Below, in pieces: positions 53,669-62,217 of a stretch of DNA of 64,000 bases. Within the stretch, counting starts at the first letter, position 1. Each line of letters starts with the position of its first letter. The DNA is taken from positions 5,135,501 through 5,199,500 of the forward strand of contig FSRD01000001.1 of assembly GCA_900129675.1 (NCBI GenBank), written 5' to 3'. Under the pieces are notes generated by a model that had not been told where the DNA came from, did no database searches, and saw only the letters and a list, made by a program, of their open reading frames with translations. Source of the DNA: Bradyrhizobium erythrophlei. GTDB lineage: Bacteria; Pseudomonadota; Alphaproteobacteria; Rhizobiales; Xanthobacteraceae. Position numbers and translations under genes: made by a program.

Positions 53669-55201
53669 ATGGAAAATATCGATCTGCTGCTGCACGGCTT
53701 CACCATCGCGATCACGCTGCCGCATCTGGCGCTGATGGTGATCGGCGTGCTACTCGGCATTCTGGTCGGCGTGCTGCCGGGCCTCGGCGCGCCGAACGGC
53801 GTATCGCTGTTGCTGCCGCTGACCTTCGGCATGCAGCCGGTCTCGGCGATCATCCTGCTGTCCAGCATGTATTGGGGCGCGCTGTTCGGCGGCTCCGTGA
53901 CGTCGATCCTCTTCAATATTCCCGGCGAGCCGTCATCGGTCGCGACCACCTTCGACGGTTATCCGATGGCGCGCGACGGCCGCCCGACGACCGCGCTCGC
54001 CACCGCGTTCGGATCGGCGGCGTTCGGCGCGCTGGTCGGCGTGATCCTGATTACCTTTCTCGCCTCCTGGGTAGCGAAGGTTGCGCTGGCGTTCGGACCG
54101 GCGGAATATTTCGCGGTCTACTTCCTGGCTTTCGCCAGCTTCGTCGGCATGGGCGGTGCGCCGCCGGCCAAGACCATCGTCGCGCTGGCGATCGGATTTG
54201 CCATCGCGGCGATCGGCATCGATACCGTGTCCGGCAGCGTGCGGCTCACCATGGGCATCGATGAGCTGGTGAAAGGCGTGAACTTCGTCGTCGCCGTGAT
54301 GGGCCTGTTCGGTATCGGCGAACTGCTGATCGCCGTCGAGGAGGAATTTCACGCCCGCGCGGTGTCGTCGAAGATCGAGTGGCGCGAAGTATTCCGCGCG
54401 CTGGGCCGTCTGCCGTGGCATGGCGTTGCCTTGCTGCGCAGTGCCGCGATCGGCTGTTGGATGGGGATCACGCCGGGTGGTCCGACGGCGGCCTCCTTCA
54501 TGAGCTACGGCATCGCCAAGCGGTTCTCGAGCCGCGGCAAACATTTCGGTACCGGCGAAGTCGAGGGCGTCATCGCACCGGAGACCGCCGATCACGCCGC
54601 CGGAACCAGCGCGTTGCTGCCGATGCTGTCGCTCGGCATTCCCGGCTCGGCGACCGCCGCCGTCATGATGGGCGGCCTGATGATCTGGGGCCTCAATCCC
54701 GGGCCGATGCTGTTCATCGATCAGAAGGACTTCGTGTGGGGCCTGATCGCCTCGATGTATGTCGGCAATATCGTCGCCGTCGTGCTGGTCCTGCTCACCG
54801 TTCCCGTGTTCGCCGCCCTGATGCGTATTCCCTTCGTCATCATCGCGCCGCTGATTGTGATCATCTGCGCGGTCGGCGCCTATTCGGTCTCGAACTCCTA
54901 TCTCGACGTGATCTTGATGCTCGGGTTTGGCGTGGTCGGCTACCTCTTCAAAAAGCTGTCCTATCCGCTGGCACCGCTGGTGCTGGCGATCGTGATCGGC
55001 GACAAGGCCGAGGATGCGTTCCGGCAATCGATGTTGATGTCGAAGGGCTCGCTCGGGATTTTCTTCGCCAACCGGCTGGTGACCAGCCTTGTCGTCGGCG
55101 GCGTGGCGCTGCTGCTGCTTCCGCTCGTTCTGCAGGTCGTGCGCATGCTGCGCGGAACCGCGCCCGATCAAGCGAAGCCTGAGGAGATGCGGATCACATG
55201 A
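53669..55201 (+). CDS. TctA-family large permease subunit
   Basis: 510 residues with about 11-12 membrane segments. GVLLGILVGVLPGLGAPNGV SLLLPLTFGM is the first TctA signature; LLSSMYWGALFGGSVTSILF NIPGEPSSVATTFDGYPMAR the second; the mirrored second half has GTSALLPMLSLGIPGSATAA VMMGGLMIWGLNPGP. It is the main permease of the tripartite transporter. Its stop overlaps the start of the PdxA-like gene (ATGA), so the transporter and dehydrogenase are translated together. Confidence 0.95.
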   Translation: MENIDLLLHGFTIAITLPHLALMVIGVLLGILVGVLPGLGAPNGVSLLLPLTFGMQPVSAIILLSSMYWGALFGGSVTSILFNIPGEPSSVATTFDGYPMARDGRPTTALATAFGSAAFGALVGVILITFLASWVAKVALAFGPAEYFAVYFLAFASFVGMGGAPPAKTIVALAIGFAIAAIGIDTVSGSVRLTMGIDELVKGVNFVVAVMGLFGIGELLIAVEEEFHARAVSSKIEWREVFRALGRLPWHGVALLRSAAIGCWMGITPGGPTAASFMSYGIAKRFSSRGKHFGTGEVEGVIAPETADHAAGTSALLPMLSLGIPGSATAAVMMGGLMIWGLNPGPMLFIDQKDFVWGLIASMYVGNIVAVVLVLLTVPVFAALMRIPFVIIAPLIVIICAVGAYSVSNSYLDVILMLGFGVVGYLFKKLSYPLAPLVLAIVIGDKAEDAFRQSMLMSKGSLGIFFANRLVTSLVVGGVALLLLPLVLQVVRMLRGTAPDQAKPEEMRIT

Positions 55202-56214
55202 ACGCAGATGGCAACAGCCGCCCGATTATCGCGCTCGCGATGGGAGATCCCGCCGGCATCAGCCCCGAGCTGACCGCGAAGCTCACAGCCCTCGACGAGG
55301 TCCGCGCCTGCGCGCGCGTCATCGTGATCGGCGATCGCCGCGTCTTCGACGAGGGGGCGCGTGTCGTGGGCATCAAGCCTGATCTCGGCAATGTCATGCC
55401 GGATGCCGACCCGCGGTCGATCAACGCCAGCGCGGTGTTCATGGATCTTGCCAATCTCGACCCGGCCACGGTCGAACGCGGCGTCGCCAATGAGGCGGGC
55501 GGCGCGTTTGCGCTGGCCAATTATCGCCATGCCCTGATGCTGGCGCGCGACGGCCACGCCGACGCCGTGTGCTTCACGCCCTTCAACAAGAAGGCGATGC
55601 GGCTGGCGCGTTCCGGCTATGACGACGAAATCGCGTTCTCTTCCGAAGTGGTCGGATTGCGAACGCCGGCCAGCGAGTTCAACGTGCTCGACAAGATCTG
55701 GAATGCGCGCGTCACCTCGCATATCGCGCTCAAGGACGTGTCGTCGCAATTGAGTTTTGAGCGGATCAGCCAGGCGCTGAAGCTGACCGATGCCTGCATG
55801 CGCCGGGCCGGTTTCAGCAAGCCCCGCATCGCGGTCGCCGGGCTCAACCCACATGCCGGCGACGGCGGCAATTTCGGCCGCGAGGAAATCGACATCATCG
55901 CTCCCGCCGTCATGGCCGGCAGGGAAGAAGGGATCGCCGCGGAAGGACCGTTTCCGGCCGATACCGTGTTCCTGCGCGTGAAAAATGGCGCCTTCGACGC
56001 GGTGCTGACCATGTATCACGACCAGGGCCAGATCGCGATGAAGCTGATGGGGTTCGATCGCGGCGTAACGCTGCTGGGCGGTTTTCCGTTTCCGATCTGC
56101 ACGCCGGCGCACGGCACCGCCTATGATATCGCGGGCCAGGGCATCGCCTCGATCGGAGCCACCCGCGCGGCGGTGTTGCTTGCGGCGGAGATGGCCAACG
56201 CGCGCCGGGCGTGA
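55198..56214 (+). CDS. PdxA-family dehydrogenase (PdxA2-like)
   Basis: 338 residues. MGDPAGISPELTAKL at the start, HALMLARDGHADAVCFTPFN KKAMRLA, VTSHIALKDVSSQLSF with the first His ligand, VAGLNPHAGDGGNFGREE with the second and MYHDQGQIAMKLMGFDRGVT with the third: all metal-binding positions of PdxA are present. In catabolic operons PdxA2 proteins oxidise 4-phospho-threonate or -erythronate made by a DUF1537 kinase; no such kinase is in the window, so the substrate is probably different. Being coupled to tctA, it likely acts on the imported acid. Confidence 0.88.
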   Translation: MNADGNSRPIIALAMGDPAGISPELTAKLTALDEVRACARVIVIGDRRVFDEGARVVGIKPDLGNVMPDADPRSINASAVFMDLANLDPATVERGVANEAGGAFALANYRHALMLARDGHADAVCFTPFNKKAMRLARSGYDDEIAFSSEVVGLRTPASEFNVLDKIWNARVTSHIALKDVSSQLSFERISQALKLTDACMRRAGFSKPRIAVAGLNPHAGDGGNFGREEIDIIAPAVMAGREEGIAAEGPFPADTVFLRVKNGAFDAVLTMYHDQGQIAMKLMGFDRGVTLLGGFPFPICTPAHGTAYDIAGQGIASIGATRAAVLLAAEMANARRA

Positions 56215-56238
56215 CGCCGCCATCGTTGGGGGGCGATA

Positions 56239-57390
56239 TCAGCCCCGCAGCCGCTTGGCCAGCGCCGCAACGAAGCTGTCGGCGTCGGCTTCGTCGTTGT
56301 AGACGTGGGGCGAGATGCGCATGCGGCCAAGCCGCGCCGCGACGTGGATGCCGTCGGCGGCGAGTCCCTCGATCAGTTTCGCCGGCATCCCGTCCTTGAA
56401 ACCAAGGCTCAGGACATGCGGCGCCCTGACGTCCCGCGCCGGTACGCTGACGCCGAGACCGTGCACGCCGTCCGCGATCCGGTCCGTCAACATCGCGAGA
56501 CGCTGCGCGACGGCTGCCGCCCCCCATTCGGCCATCATTTCCATGCCAATGGACGCCATCTCCATCGAGATGAAATGGTCGCGCTCGCCCATGTCGAAGC
56601 GCCGCGCATTGCCGACATAGCCGATATCAGAGAAATAGACGTCGTTCTCGGCGCGCACGTTACGGCGGCCGGCCGCGGTCTGCTCGAGCGGAATGCCGTT
56701 TTGATGGCGCTTGGCAACGTAGGCAAACGCCCTGCCGTAGGGGCCGAGCAGCCATTTGTAGGTCGGGAAGAGTACAAAGTCCGGGTCGAGATGCCCAACG
56801 TCCATCGTCAGCACGCCGGCGCTTTGCGTTGCGTCGACCAGAAAGAGGGCGCCTTGCCGCCGCAGCGCCGCAGCGACCTTGTCGAGGTCGATCCGCCCGC
56901 CATCGGACCAGTGCACCGATGAGATCGATGCCAGCGCAACCGGCGGCGCACCTATTCGTTCGATCGCGGCCAGCACCGCCGAAGTCCAGTCGCCATCGCC
57001 GGGCTGGCGGACCGTATCGACGGTAAATCCCTGCGCGTCGGCGCGGGTTTGCCATTCCAGCACCGGCGAGGAATGATCGTTTTCCAGAACGATGATGCGC
57101 GCGCCGCGGGCGATGGTCACGAGCTTTGCGGCTGTCGCGACGCCGTAACTGATCGAGGCTATCAGCGCGATGTCGGCAGGATCGGCGTTGATTAGCCGGG
57201 CTGCGGCGGCCCGGGCGCGCTCATGCTGCCTATTGGCGAAGCCGGCGTCGAGTGTCCAGGGCGTCCCTTTGCGCCCAACCGCAGTGCGGCCGGCTTCCAG
57301 CGTTCGCCGCGGCAACGGGCTGTAGGAGGCCGAATTCAGGTAGCAGATGTGGCGCGGCATCTCGAACAGGTCACGTTGCGACGGCAGCAT
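56239..57390 (-). CDS. Class V aminotransferase / cysteine-desulfurase-like
   Basis: 383 residues from MLPSQRDLFEMPRHICYLNS ASYSPLPRRT, where ASYSPLP is the usual start of this PLP fold. LINADPADIALIASISYGVA, IIVLENDHSSPVLEWQ, ISSVHWSDGGRIDLDKVAAA and LVDATQSAGVLTMDVGHLDP DFVLFPTYKWLLGPYGRAFA follow, the last with the PLP-binding Lys in YKWLLG. C-terminal IHVAARLGRMRISPHVYNDE ADADSFVAAL. It could act on a small amine or a kynurenine-like substrate. Convergent with the pdxA-like gene. The upstream in-frame extension lacks similarity. Confidence 0.88.
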   Translation of the reverse strand: MLPSQRDLFEMPRHICYLNSASYSPLPRRTLEAGRTAVGRKGTPWTLDAGFANRQHERARAAAARLINADPADIALIASISYGVATAAKLVTIARGARIIVLENDHSSPVLEWQTRADAQGFTVDTVRQPGDGDWTSAVLAAIERIGAPPVALASISSVHWSDGGRIDLDKVAAALRRQGALFLVDATQSAGVLTMDVGHLDPDFVLFPTYKWLLGPYGRAFAYVAKRHQNGIPLEQTAAGRRNVRAENDVYFSDIGYVGNARRFDMGERDHFISMEMASIGMEMMAEWGAAAVAQRLAMLTDRIADGVHGLGVSVPARDVRAPHVLSLGFKDGMPAKLIEGLAADGIHVAARLGRMRISPHVYNDEADADSFVAALAKRLRG

Positions 57391-57551
57391 TTCGGTCTCT
57401 CGGTTGCAATATGATCTTGATAACCTATCCGGGCCGCCCCAGCCACCGAGGTCGCCGGTTGGCTGTCTTGCGTGCTGCGCGGCGGCAATCCCGGGCGGAG
57501 TTGAGGCAGGGGGCTTGTTTGCATGAAGTTTGAACGTCGACAATTCATCAG

Positions 57552-58343
57552 GCCGACAAGGTCTTCGGTCCCGGCGGCATCACGGGCACGGATTACGGGC
57601 GGCCGCCCTACAATCCCGGGGCGAACGAAATCACCCTCGGGCATTTGCTGGCCCATACGGGCGGCGGCTGGAGCAATGATTCCCGCGATCCGATGTTCAG
57701 CCATCCCAGGATGGACCAGCCGGAACTGATTACCTGGACCTTGAACAATCGTCCCTTGGACAATCCGCCCGGTCAACACTACGCCTATTCCAATTTCGGC
57801 TATTGCGTGCTCGGGCGCGTGATCGAGAAACTGACCGGCCAGCCCTATGCCGATCAGGTGCGGGCCGAGGTGCTCGGCCGTTGCGGCGTCACCGACATGA
57901 CGATATCGGGCAATTCGCTCGAGCAGCGCCAGCGCAACGAGGTGAAATATTATGGCCAGGGCGAAAATCCCTACGACATGAATGTCGCCCGGATGGATTC
58001 ACATGGCGGATGGCTGGCGCGGCCCGCGGACATCGTGAAGTTCATGATGCATGTCGACGGCTTCGCCAGGCCGCCCAACATCCTTAACATTCAGACGATC
58101 CAGGCCATGACGACCGGCTCGACCGCCAATCCCGACTACGCCAAGGGCTGGGCCGTGAACAAATCCGGCAATTGGTGGCACAGCGGCAGCCTGCCCGGCA
58201 CGACGACCGTGGCGGTGCGCACGCACAGCGGATTCTGCTGGGCTGCGTTCACCAATGCCAGCCGCCGCAATTCGCAGATCGATGGCGACCTCGACGCGCT
58301 CAATTGGGACATGGTCGGCAAGGTCGAACATTGGCAGGTATAG
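57552..58343 (+). pseudogene. 5'-truncated serine hydrolase (class C beta-lactamase fold)
   Basis: The readable frame begins ADKVFGPGGITGTDYGRPPY NPGANEITLGHLLAHTGGGW and goes on to HYAYSNFGYCVLGRVIEKLT with the Tyr-x-Asn motif and WWHSGSLPGTTTVAVRTHSG near the end, equivalent to the KTG box. The upstream part with the Ser-x-x-Lys nucleophile is absent: before 57552 the frame meets unrelated sequence. No ribosome-binding site is found for the inner Met codons. It is therefore a remnant of a penicillin-binding-protein-like esterase. Confidence 0.75.
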
Positions 58344-58563
58344 GCTGCAGCGCGAACGCACTCCAAGGATGCTGTTTTTTGAGCGCTGACACCGCCGGTC
58401 GGTTGGATCTCGGGGAAACCGGCCCAGCCCGGCAAGGCCGCCGAAACCCGCGTGTAACGCCGGCGCCTGCCTGTTATTCCACGCCGCACCTGCATGGCCC
58501 AATGCCAGAACCTTTTTGCCGGTGCGGTTACTAATGCATAGGGCTGCATCACCGGGGTCTGGC

Positions 58564-58854
58564 ATGACGTCTTTCCGTCCCACGAAAATCGAGCAATTCG
58601 CGTTTGAGGCGAAGCTCAACCGGTTTTTCGGAGCACATGTATACGACCAGGTGTTTCTTGGATTCGAGATCGTGGAGGTTGTCGACGACGAGTTGCGGGC
58701 CTGGTCGCCGTCGGAACATTGTGCCGCGGTGATCGACCTGCACTATTCGAAGAAAGTCGCGTGGATCGCGCAAACCCTGTTCAACCGGCCGGTGCGGCAG
58801 GTCAGCGTTCTCGCCCGCGGAATGAGCCATAACGCGCGCGAGCAGCCGGTCTGA
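58564..58854 (+). CDS. Hypothetical protein, 96 residues
   Basis: MTSFRPTKIEQFAFEAKLNR, FFGAHVYDQVFLGFEIVEVV, DDELRAWSPSEHCAAVIDLH, YSKKVAWIAQTLFNRPVRQV. The mix of two helices and a central strand predicts a small globular domain; no family is recognised. It stands alone between the truncated hydrolase and the convergent ketoreductase gene. The upstream extension to 58516 has no support. Confidence 0.55.
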   Translation: MTSFRPTKIEQFAFEAKLNRFFGAHVYDQVFLGFEIVEVVDDELRAWSPSEHCAAVIDLHYSKKVAWIAQTLFNRPVRQVSVLARGMSHNAREQPV

Positions 58855-58892
58855 GCGATTGGGTTCGGTCGCGGAACGCGTGAACGGCGGCA

Positions 58893-59624
58893 TCACGCCG
58901 TATTGCCGGCGTCGATCGTCATCACGGTGCCGGTGATGTTGCTGCCGCCGTCGCCGAGCAGATATTCCACCATGCGGGCCACATCGTCCGGGGCGGCGAG
59001 GCGGCGCAACGCACTGCGGCCGGCGATACGCTCGCGCTGATCCTCGGCAAGATCCCTTGTCAGTTCGGTATCGATGAATCCCGGCGCGATCGCGTTCACC
59101 GTGATCCCGAGCTTGCCCACCTCGCGCGCGAGCGAGCGGGTAAAGCCTGTCGCCGCCGCCTTGGTCGCGCCGTAGACCGACAGGCCGTTGTAACCCGTCG
59201 TCGCGATGATGGAGGACATGTTGACGATGCGGCCGGCGCCGTCGGCCATCATCTGGCGCACGACATATTTCGTGAGAACGATCGGCGAGAGGATGTTGAG
59301 GCCGACCAGGGCCTCGATCTCGCTGTTGTGCATGGTGGCCAGCAGTCCCTCTGTGCCGATGCCGGCGTTGTTGACGAGGCCGTAGATCGCGCCGAATTCG
59401 TCGCGCAGGCCTTTGACAAAGCCGGGGATGGCGCCGGTTTCGCTGAGGTCGAATGCCCTGAAATGAATGGCGCCAGTGCCGGTGGCGGCGTCGCGGATGG
59501 CGTCGCTCATTTCATCGCTCGGGCGCCGCGCCACCGCGATGACATTGTAGCCGGCGGCGGCCAGCCGTTGCGCGATTGCGAGGCCAATGCCGCGGCTGCC
59601 TCCGGTCACCAGGACGTTACGCAT
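58893..59624 (-). CDS. SDR-family 3-oxoacyl-ACP-type reductase
   Basis: 243 residues. TGGSRGIGLAIAQRLAAAGY is the NADP(H)-binding motif, VNNAGIGTEGLL the stabilising NNAG, IVNMSSIIATTGYNGLSVYG ATKAA the catalytic Ser-Tyr-Lys, and VNAIAPGFIDTELTRDL the C-terminal motif. It closely follows FabG-type reductases. Its ATG lies eight bases inside the end of the ligase gene, so the two are coupled. It likely reduces a 3-oxoacyl chain held on the nearby carrier protein. Confidence 0.92.
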   Translation of the reverse strand: MRNVLVTGGSRGIGLAIAQRLAAAGYNVIAVARRPSDEMSDAIRDAATGTGAIHFRAFDLSETGAIPGFVKGLRDEFGAIYGLVNNAGIGTEGLLATMHNSEIEALVGLNILSPIVLTKYVVRQMMADGAGRIVNMSSIIATTGYNGLSVYGATKAAATGFTRSLAREVGKLGITVNAIAPGFIDTELTRDLAEDQRERIAGRSALRRLAAPDDVARMVEYLLGDGGSNITGTVMTIDAGNTA

Positions 59625-61008
59625 CGTTTCGCGCCAGCTTTCCGGCCGCCGTGATGTCGAGCGATACGACAACGCGGATCACGGCGGGCACCTTGTGGGC
59701 GGCGAGCTGCGCCCGGCAATCGGCCAGAATGTTGGCGCGGATCTCCTCGCTGCGGTCCGGGCCGCAGCCATCGGCCAGAATGACATCGGCCACCACGATC
59801 GCGCCGGTGATCGGACTGCGGCGCGATTTGGCGCGCGACATCCGCACTTCCGCATGCCGGTTGATGACGGCTTCGATCTCTTCGGGATGCACTTTCAATC
59901 CGCCGATATTGATGATGCCGCCGCGGCGGCCGACAAAGTGATAGCGGTCGCCGCGCAACTCGACCATGTCGCCGGTATCGACGAAGCCGTCGCCGTCGGT
60001 GAGTGCGGCGGCATGCCGGCCGACATAGGCGTGCGCGGTGCGCGTCGAGCGGATCCGCAGCGATCCGTCCGCGACCTTCATCTCGACGCCGCCGTTTCTG
60101 TCTCCGACCATATAGGCTGGAAAACCTTCGCGGCCGTCATTGACCGCGAAACCGACGCCGGCCTCAGTCGAGGCATAGGCGTGGCCGATCGAGGCCTTTG
60201 GATATGCCTTGCTCAAACCGTCGAGCACGGCCTGATCGGCGATCTCGCCCGACAGCCGAACGTAGGACGGAGAAAACCCGGGGGCCGATCCGCTCATCAG
60301 AAGCTTGCGCCAGTGTGACGGCGTGCCCGAGATGTGGGTGACGCCCATCTTGTTCAGGCGCGCGACATGATCGGCGACCAGTTCTTCCGGCTGCGACAGC
60401 ACCATCGAGCCGCCGCCGATGATGGCGCGCAGGAAGATCTGGAGGCCGCCATAGCGGCGGATGTCATAGAAGGTCGCCCAGACGGCCGGGCCGCCGCGGG
60501 CGGGGCCGTCGGCGATGATCGCGCCGGTCAGGCCTTCCAGGGTGTGACGGACGATCTTCGGTACGCCCGAGGTGCCCGACGTCAGCATCAGCCACTCGGT
60601 CGCGCGCTCGGTTCGTGCGCGGCTCGCCGCAGCTGCGGGCGATTGCGCGGTGACGACCAGCTCAAGCCCGGCCGTGCTCCACTCGGCTGGCCGGTCGGTC
60701 ACGACGGCGTCGATCCCGGCGTCCTGTACCAGCGAGCGGACGTGATCGGCGCTGACATCGGGCGGACACAGCAGCATGCGCCGGGCGACGCCATCGAGCT
60801 CCGTCATCGCAAGCCCGGAAATCAGTTGATCCGCAACCGCGAGCAGCACGGCGCGGCCGGCGAGTTCGCCAAGACGGTTGCCGAGGCAGGTCCGTTCGAG
60901 AATATCGGTCAGCGATACGATCTGTCGCGCATCCGAAATCGTCCGGCCCGTCAGCTCCGGGCCGAGATAATCGCGGAGCGCGAAGATCTCACGCGGGGAC
61001 ATTTTCAT
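59617..61008 (-). CDS. AMP-dependent acyl/aryl ligase
   Basis: 463 residues from MKMSPREIFALRDYLGPELT GRTISDARQIV. Adenylation motifs: WLMLTSGTSGVPKIVRHTLE (P-loop), HAYASTEAGVGFAVNDG (A5-like), DGFVDTGDMVEL (the Asp that binds ribose) and KVHPEEIEAVINRHAEVR, with a C-terminal Lys in ITAAGKLARND. At about 460 residues it is shorter than FadD-type ligases, like stand-alone ligases that load carrier proteins. It overlaps the end of the carrier protein gene, so it likely charges that carrier. Confidence 0.9.
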   Translation of the reverse strand: MKMSPREIFALRDYLGPELTGRTISDARQIVSLTDILERTCLGNRLGELAGRAVLLAVADQLISGLAMTELDGVARRMLLCPPDVSADHVRSLVQDAGIDAVVTDRPAEWSTAGLELVVTAQSPAAAASRARTERATEWLMLTSGTSGVPKIVRHTLEGLTGAIIADGPARGGPAVWATFYDIRRYGGLQIFLRAIIGGGSMVLSQPEELVADHVARLNKMGVTHISGTPSHWRKLLMSGSAPGFSPSYVRLSGEIADQAVLDGLSKAYPKASIGHAYASTEAGVGFAVNDGREGFPAYMVGDRNGGVEMKVADGSLRIRSTRTAHAYVGRHAAALTDGDGFVDTGDMVELRGDRYHFVGRRGGIINIGGLKVHPEEIEAVINRHAEVRMSRAKSRRSPITGAIVVADVILADGCGPDRSEEIRANILADCRAQLAAHKVPAVIRVVVSLDITAAGKLARNDA

Positions 61009-61234
61009 ACGCCCTGACGAAGTCGCCGATCGTGAGCGGGAACGCGGCATCGTCCGCGAGCGTGAAGGGGTCGACGTCGAGATCGTCTTCGAGGCGCGCC
61101 ACCAGGATGGCGAAGCCGAGCGAATCGAATCCGGTTTCATGAAGCGACAGCTCGTCATGCAGCGGCGGTAGCTTCACCTGCTGCTCGACGGCGATCTGCT
61201 GCATCGCTGCAATGATCCTTAACCTTACCGACAT
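60989..61234 (-). CDS. Acyl carrier protein
   Basis: 81 residues. MSVRLRIIAAMQQIAVEQQV, KLPPLHDELSLHETGFDSLG, FAILVARLEDDLDVDPFTLA, DDAAFPLTIGDFVRAYENVP A. Ser38 in the GFDSLGF motif takes the phosphopantetheine arm; the surrounding acidic helices are typical of a carrier protein. First gene of the carrier-ligase-reductase unit. It is not the housekeeping AcpP, which has DSLD/LDSLDTVE-type sequence. Confidence 0.9.
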   Translation of the reverse strand: MSVRLRIIAAMQQIAVEQQVKLPPLHDELSLHETGFDSLGFAILVARLEDDLDVDPFTLADDAAFPLTIGDFVRAYENVPA

Positions 61235-61333
61235 GGATTCTTTTGCCTTCCCATTGAAGTGTGAGAGGACATCATAGAATGCAAAAGCGAAATAGCGCCG
61301 CCTTTCGTCGATCTTTTGGGTTCATTGGTAAAC

Positions 61334-62212
61334 ATGATCCTCGCCGCAAAACCCCGGATTCGCGAGATATTGGACGCCGATCTCGAGGCGGTCGGCGACC
61401 TCCTGACCCGCGGTTTCGTGTACCGGCCGCGTGACTACTGGATGCGCGGCCTTCATCGCCAGGCGAGCCGGCCGGTGCCGCCGGACGCGCCGCGCTACGG
61501 CTATCTGCTCGAAAATGAGGGCGTGCCGGTCGGCTGTCTGCTGCTGATCTATTCGAGCAGGATCCTCGACGGCCAGTCCGTGACACGCTGCAACGTATCG
61601 AGCTGGTATGTCGACCCGGCGTTCCGGAACTACGCGGCGCTGTTTGCCTCAATGGCGCAGAAGCGCAAGGACGTCACCTATCTCAACGTCACGCCGGCCA
61701 CCCACACCTGGCCGATCCTCGAAGCGCAGGGATACCAAGCCTATTGCCGCGGCCGGTATTTTTCCGTGCCTGTGCTGTCGGGCGGCGGACGCGGCATGCG
61801 GGTCGAGGCCGTCGGCGCCGATACGAAGGCGATCGAAGGCCTGGCGGACGCAGACCTGGAGATGCTGCGGCGTCACGCTGGATATGGCTGCCTCAGTCTG
61901 GTCTGCCATACGAACGAAGCTGCATTGCCGTTCATCTTCTTCCCGCTGCGCAAGCGCCGGGGGATCATTCCGGTGCCGGCGATGCTGCTCGGTTATTGCA
62001 ACAGCGTCGCGGATTACGTTCGTTGCGCGGCCGTGATCGGCCGCTATCTGCTGAGCCGTTGCAAGCCTGTGGTCATCATGGATGCGAACGGGCCGGTGGC
62101 CGGATTGACCGGCGTCTATCGCGAGCCGCAGGGCCGCAAATATTTCAAAGGGCCGCATCACGCCGCGCTCGGCGATCTCGCCGACACCGAACTGGCGATT
62201 TTTGGCCTGTGA
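61334..62212 (+). CDS. GNAT-like acyltransferase, hypothetical
   Basis: 292 residues from MILAAKPRIREILDADLEAV GDLLTRGFVYRPRDYWMRGL. The N-terminal half resembles a GNAT fold (YGYLLENEGVPVGCLLLIYS, SSWYVDPAFRNYAALFASMA, YLNVTPATHTWPILEAQGYQ AY). The second half (YGCLSLVCHTNEAALPFIFF, CAAVIGRYLLSRCKPVVIMD) may be a second acyltransferase-like lobe. Substrate unknown. It diverges from the carrier operon by about 100 bases and converges with the last gene, which suggests it transfers the acyl chain made here. Confidence 0.6.
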   Translation: MILAAKPRIREILDADLEAVGDLLTRGFVYRPRDYWMRGLHRQASRPVPPDAPRYGYLLENEGVPVGCLLLIYSSRILDGQSVTRCNVSSWYVDPAFRNYAALFASMAQKRKDVTYLNVTPATHTWPILEAQGYQAYCRGRYFSVPVLSGGGRGMRVEAVGADTKAIEGLADADLEMLRRHAGYGCLSLVCHTNEAALPFIFFPLRKRRGIIPVPAMLLGYCNSVADYVRCAAVIGRYLLSRCKPVVIMDANGPVAGLTGVYREPQGRKYFKGPHHAALGDLADTELAIFGL

Positions 62213-62217
62213 TCCGG

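Noticed and set aside
53933..55171. 412-codon minus-strand frame opposite tctA
   Set aside because: Antisense shadow of a clear permease gene; His/Asp/Arg-rich composition typical of such shadows.
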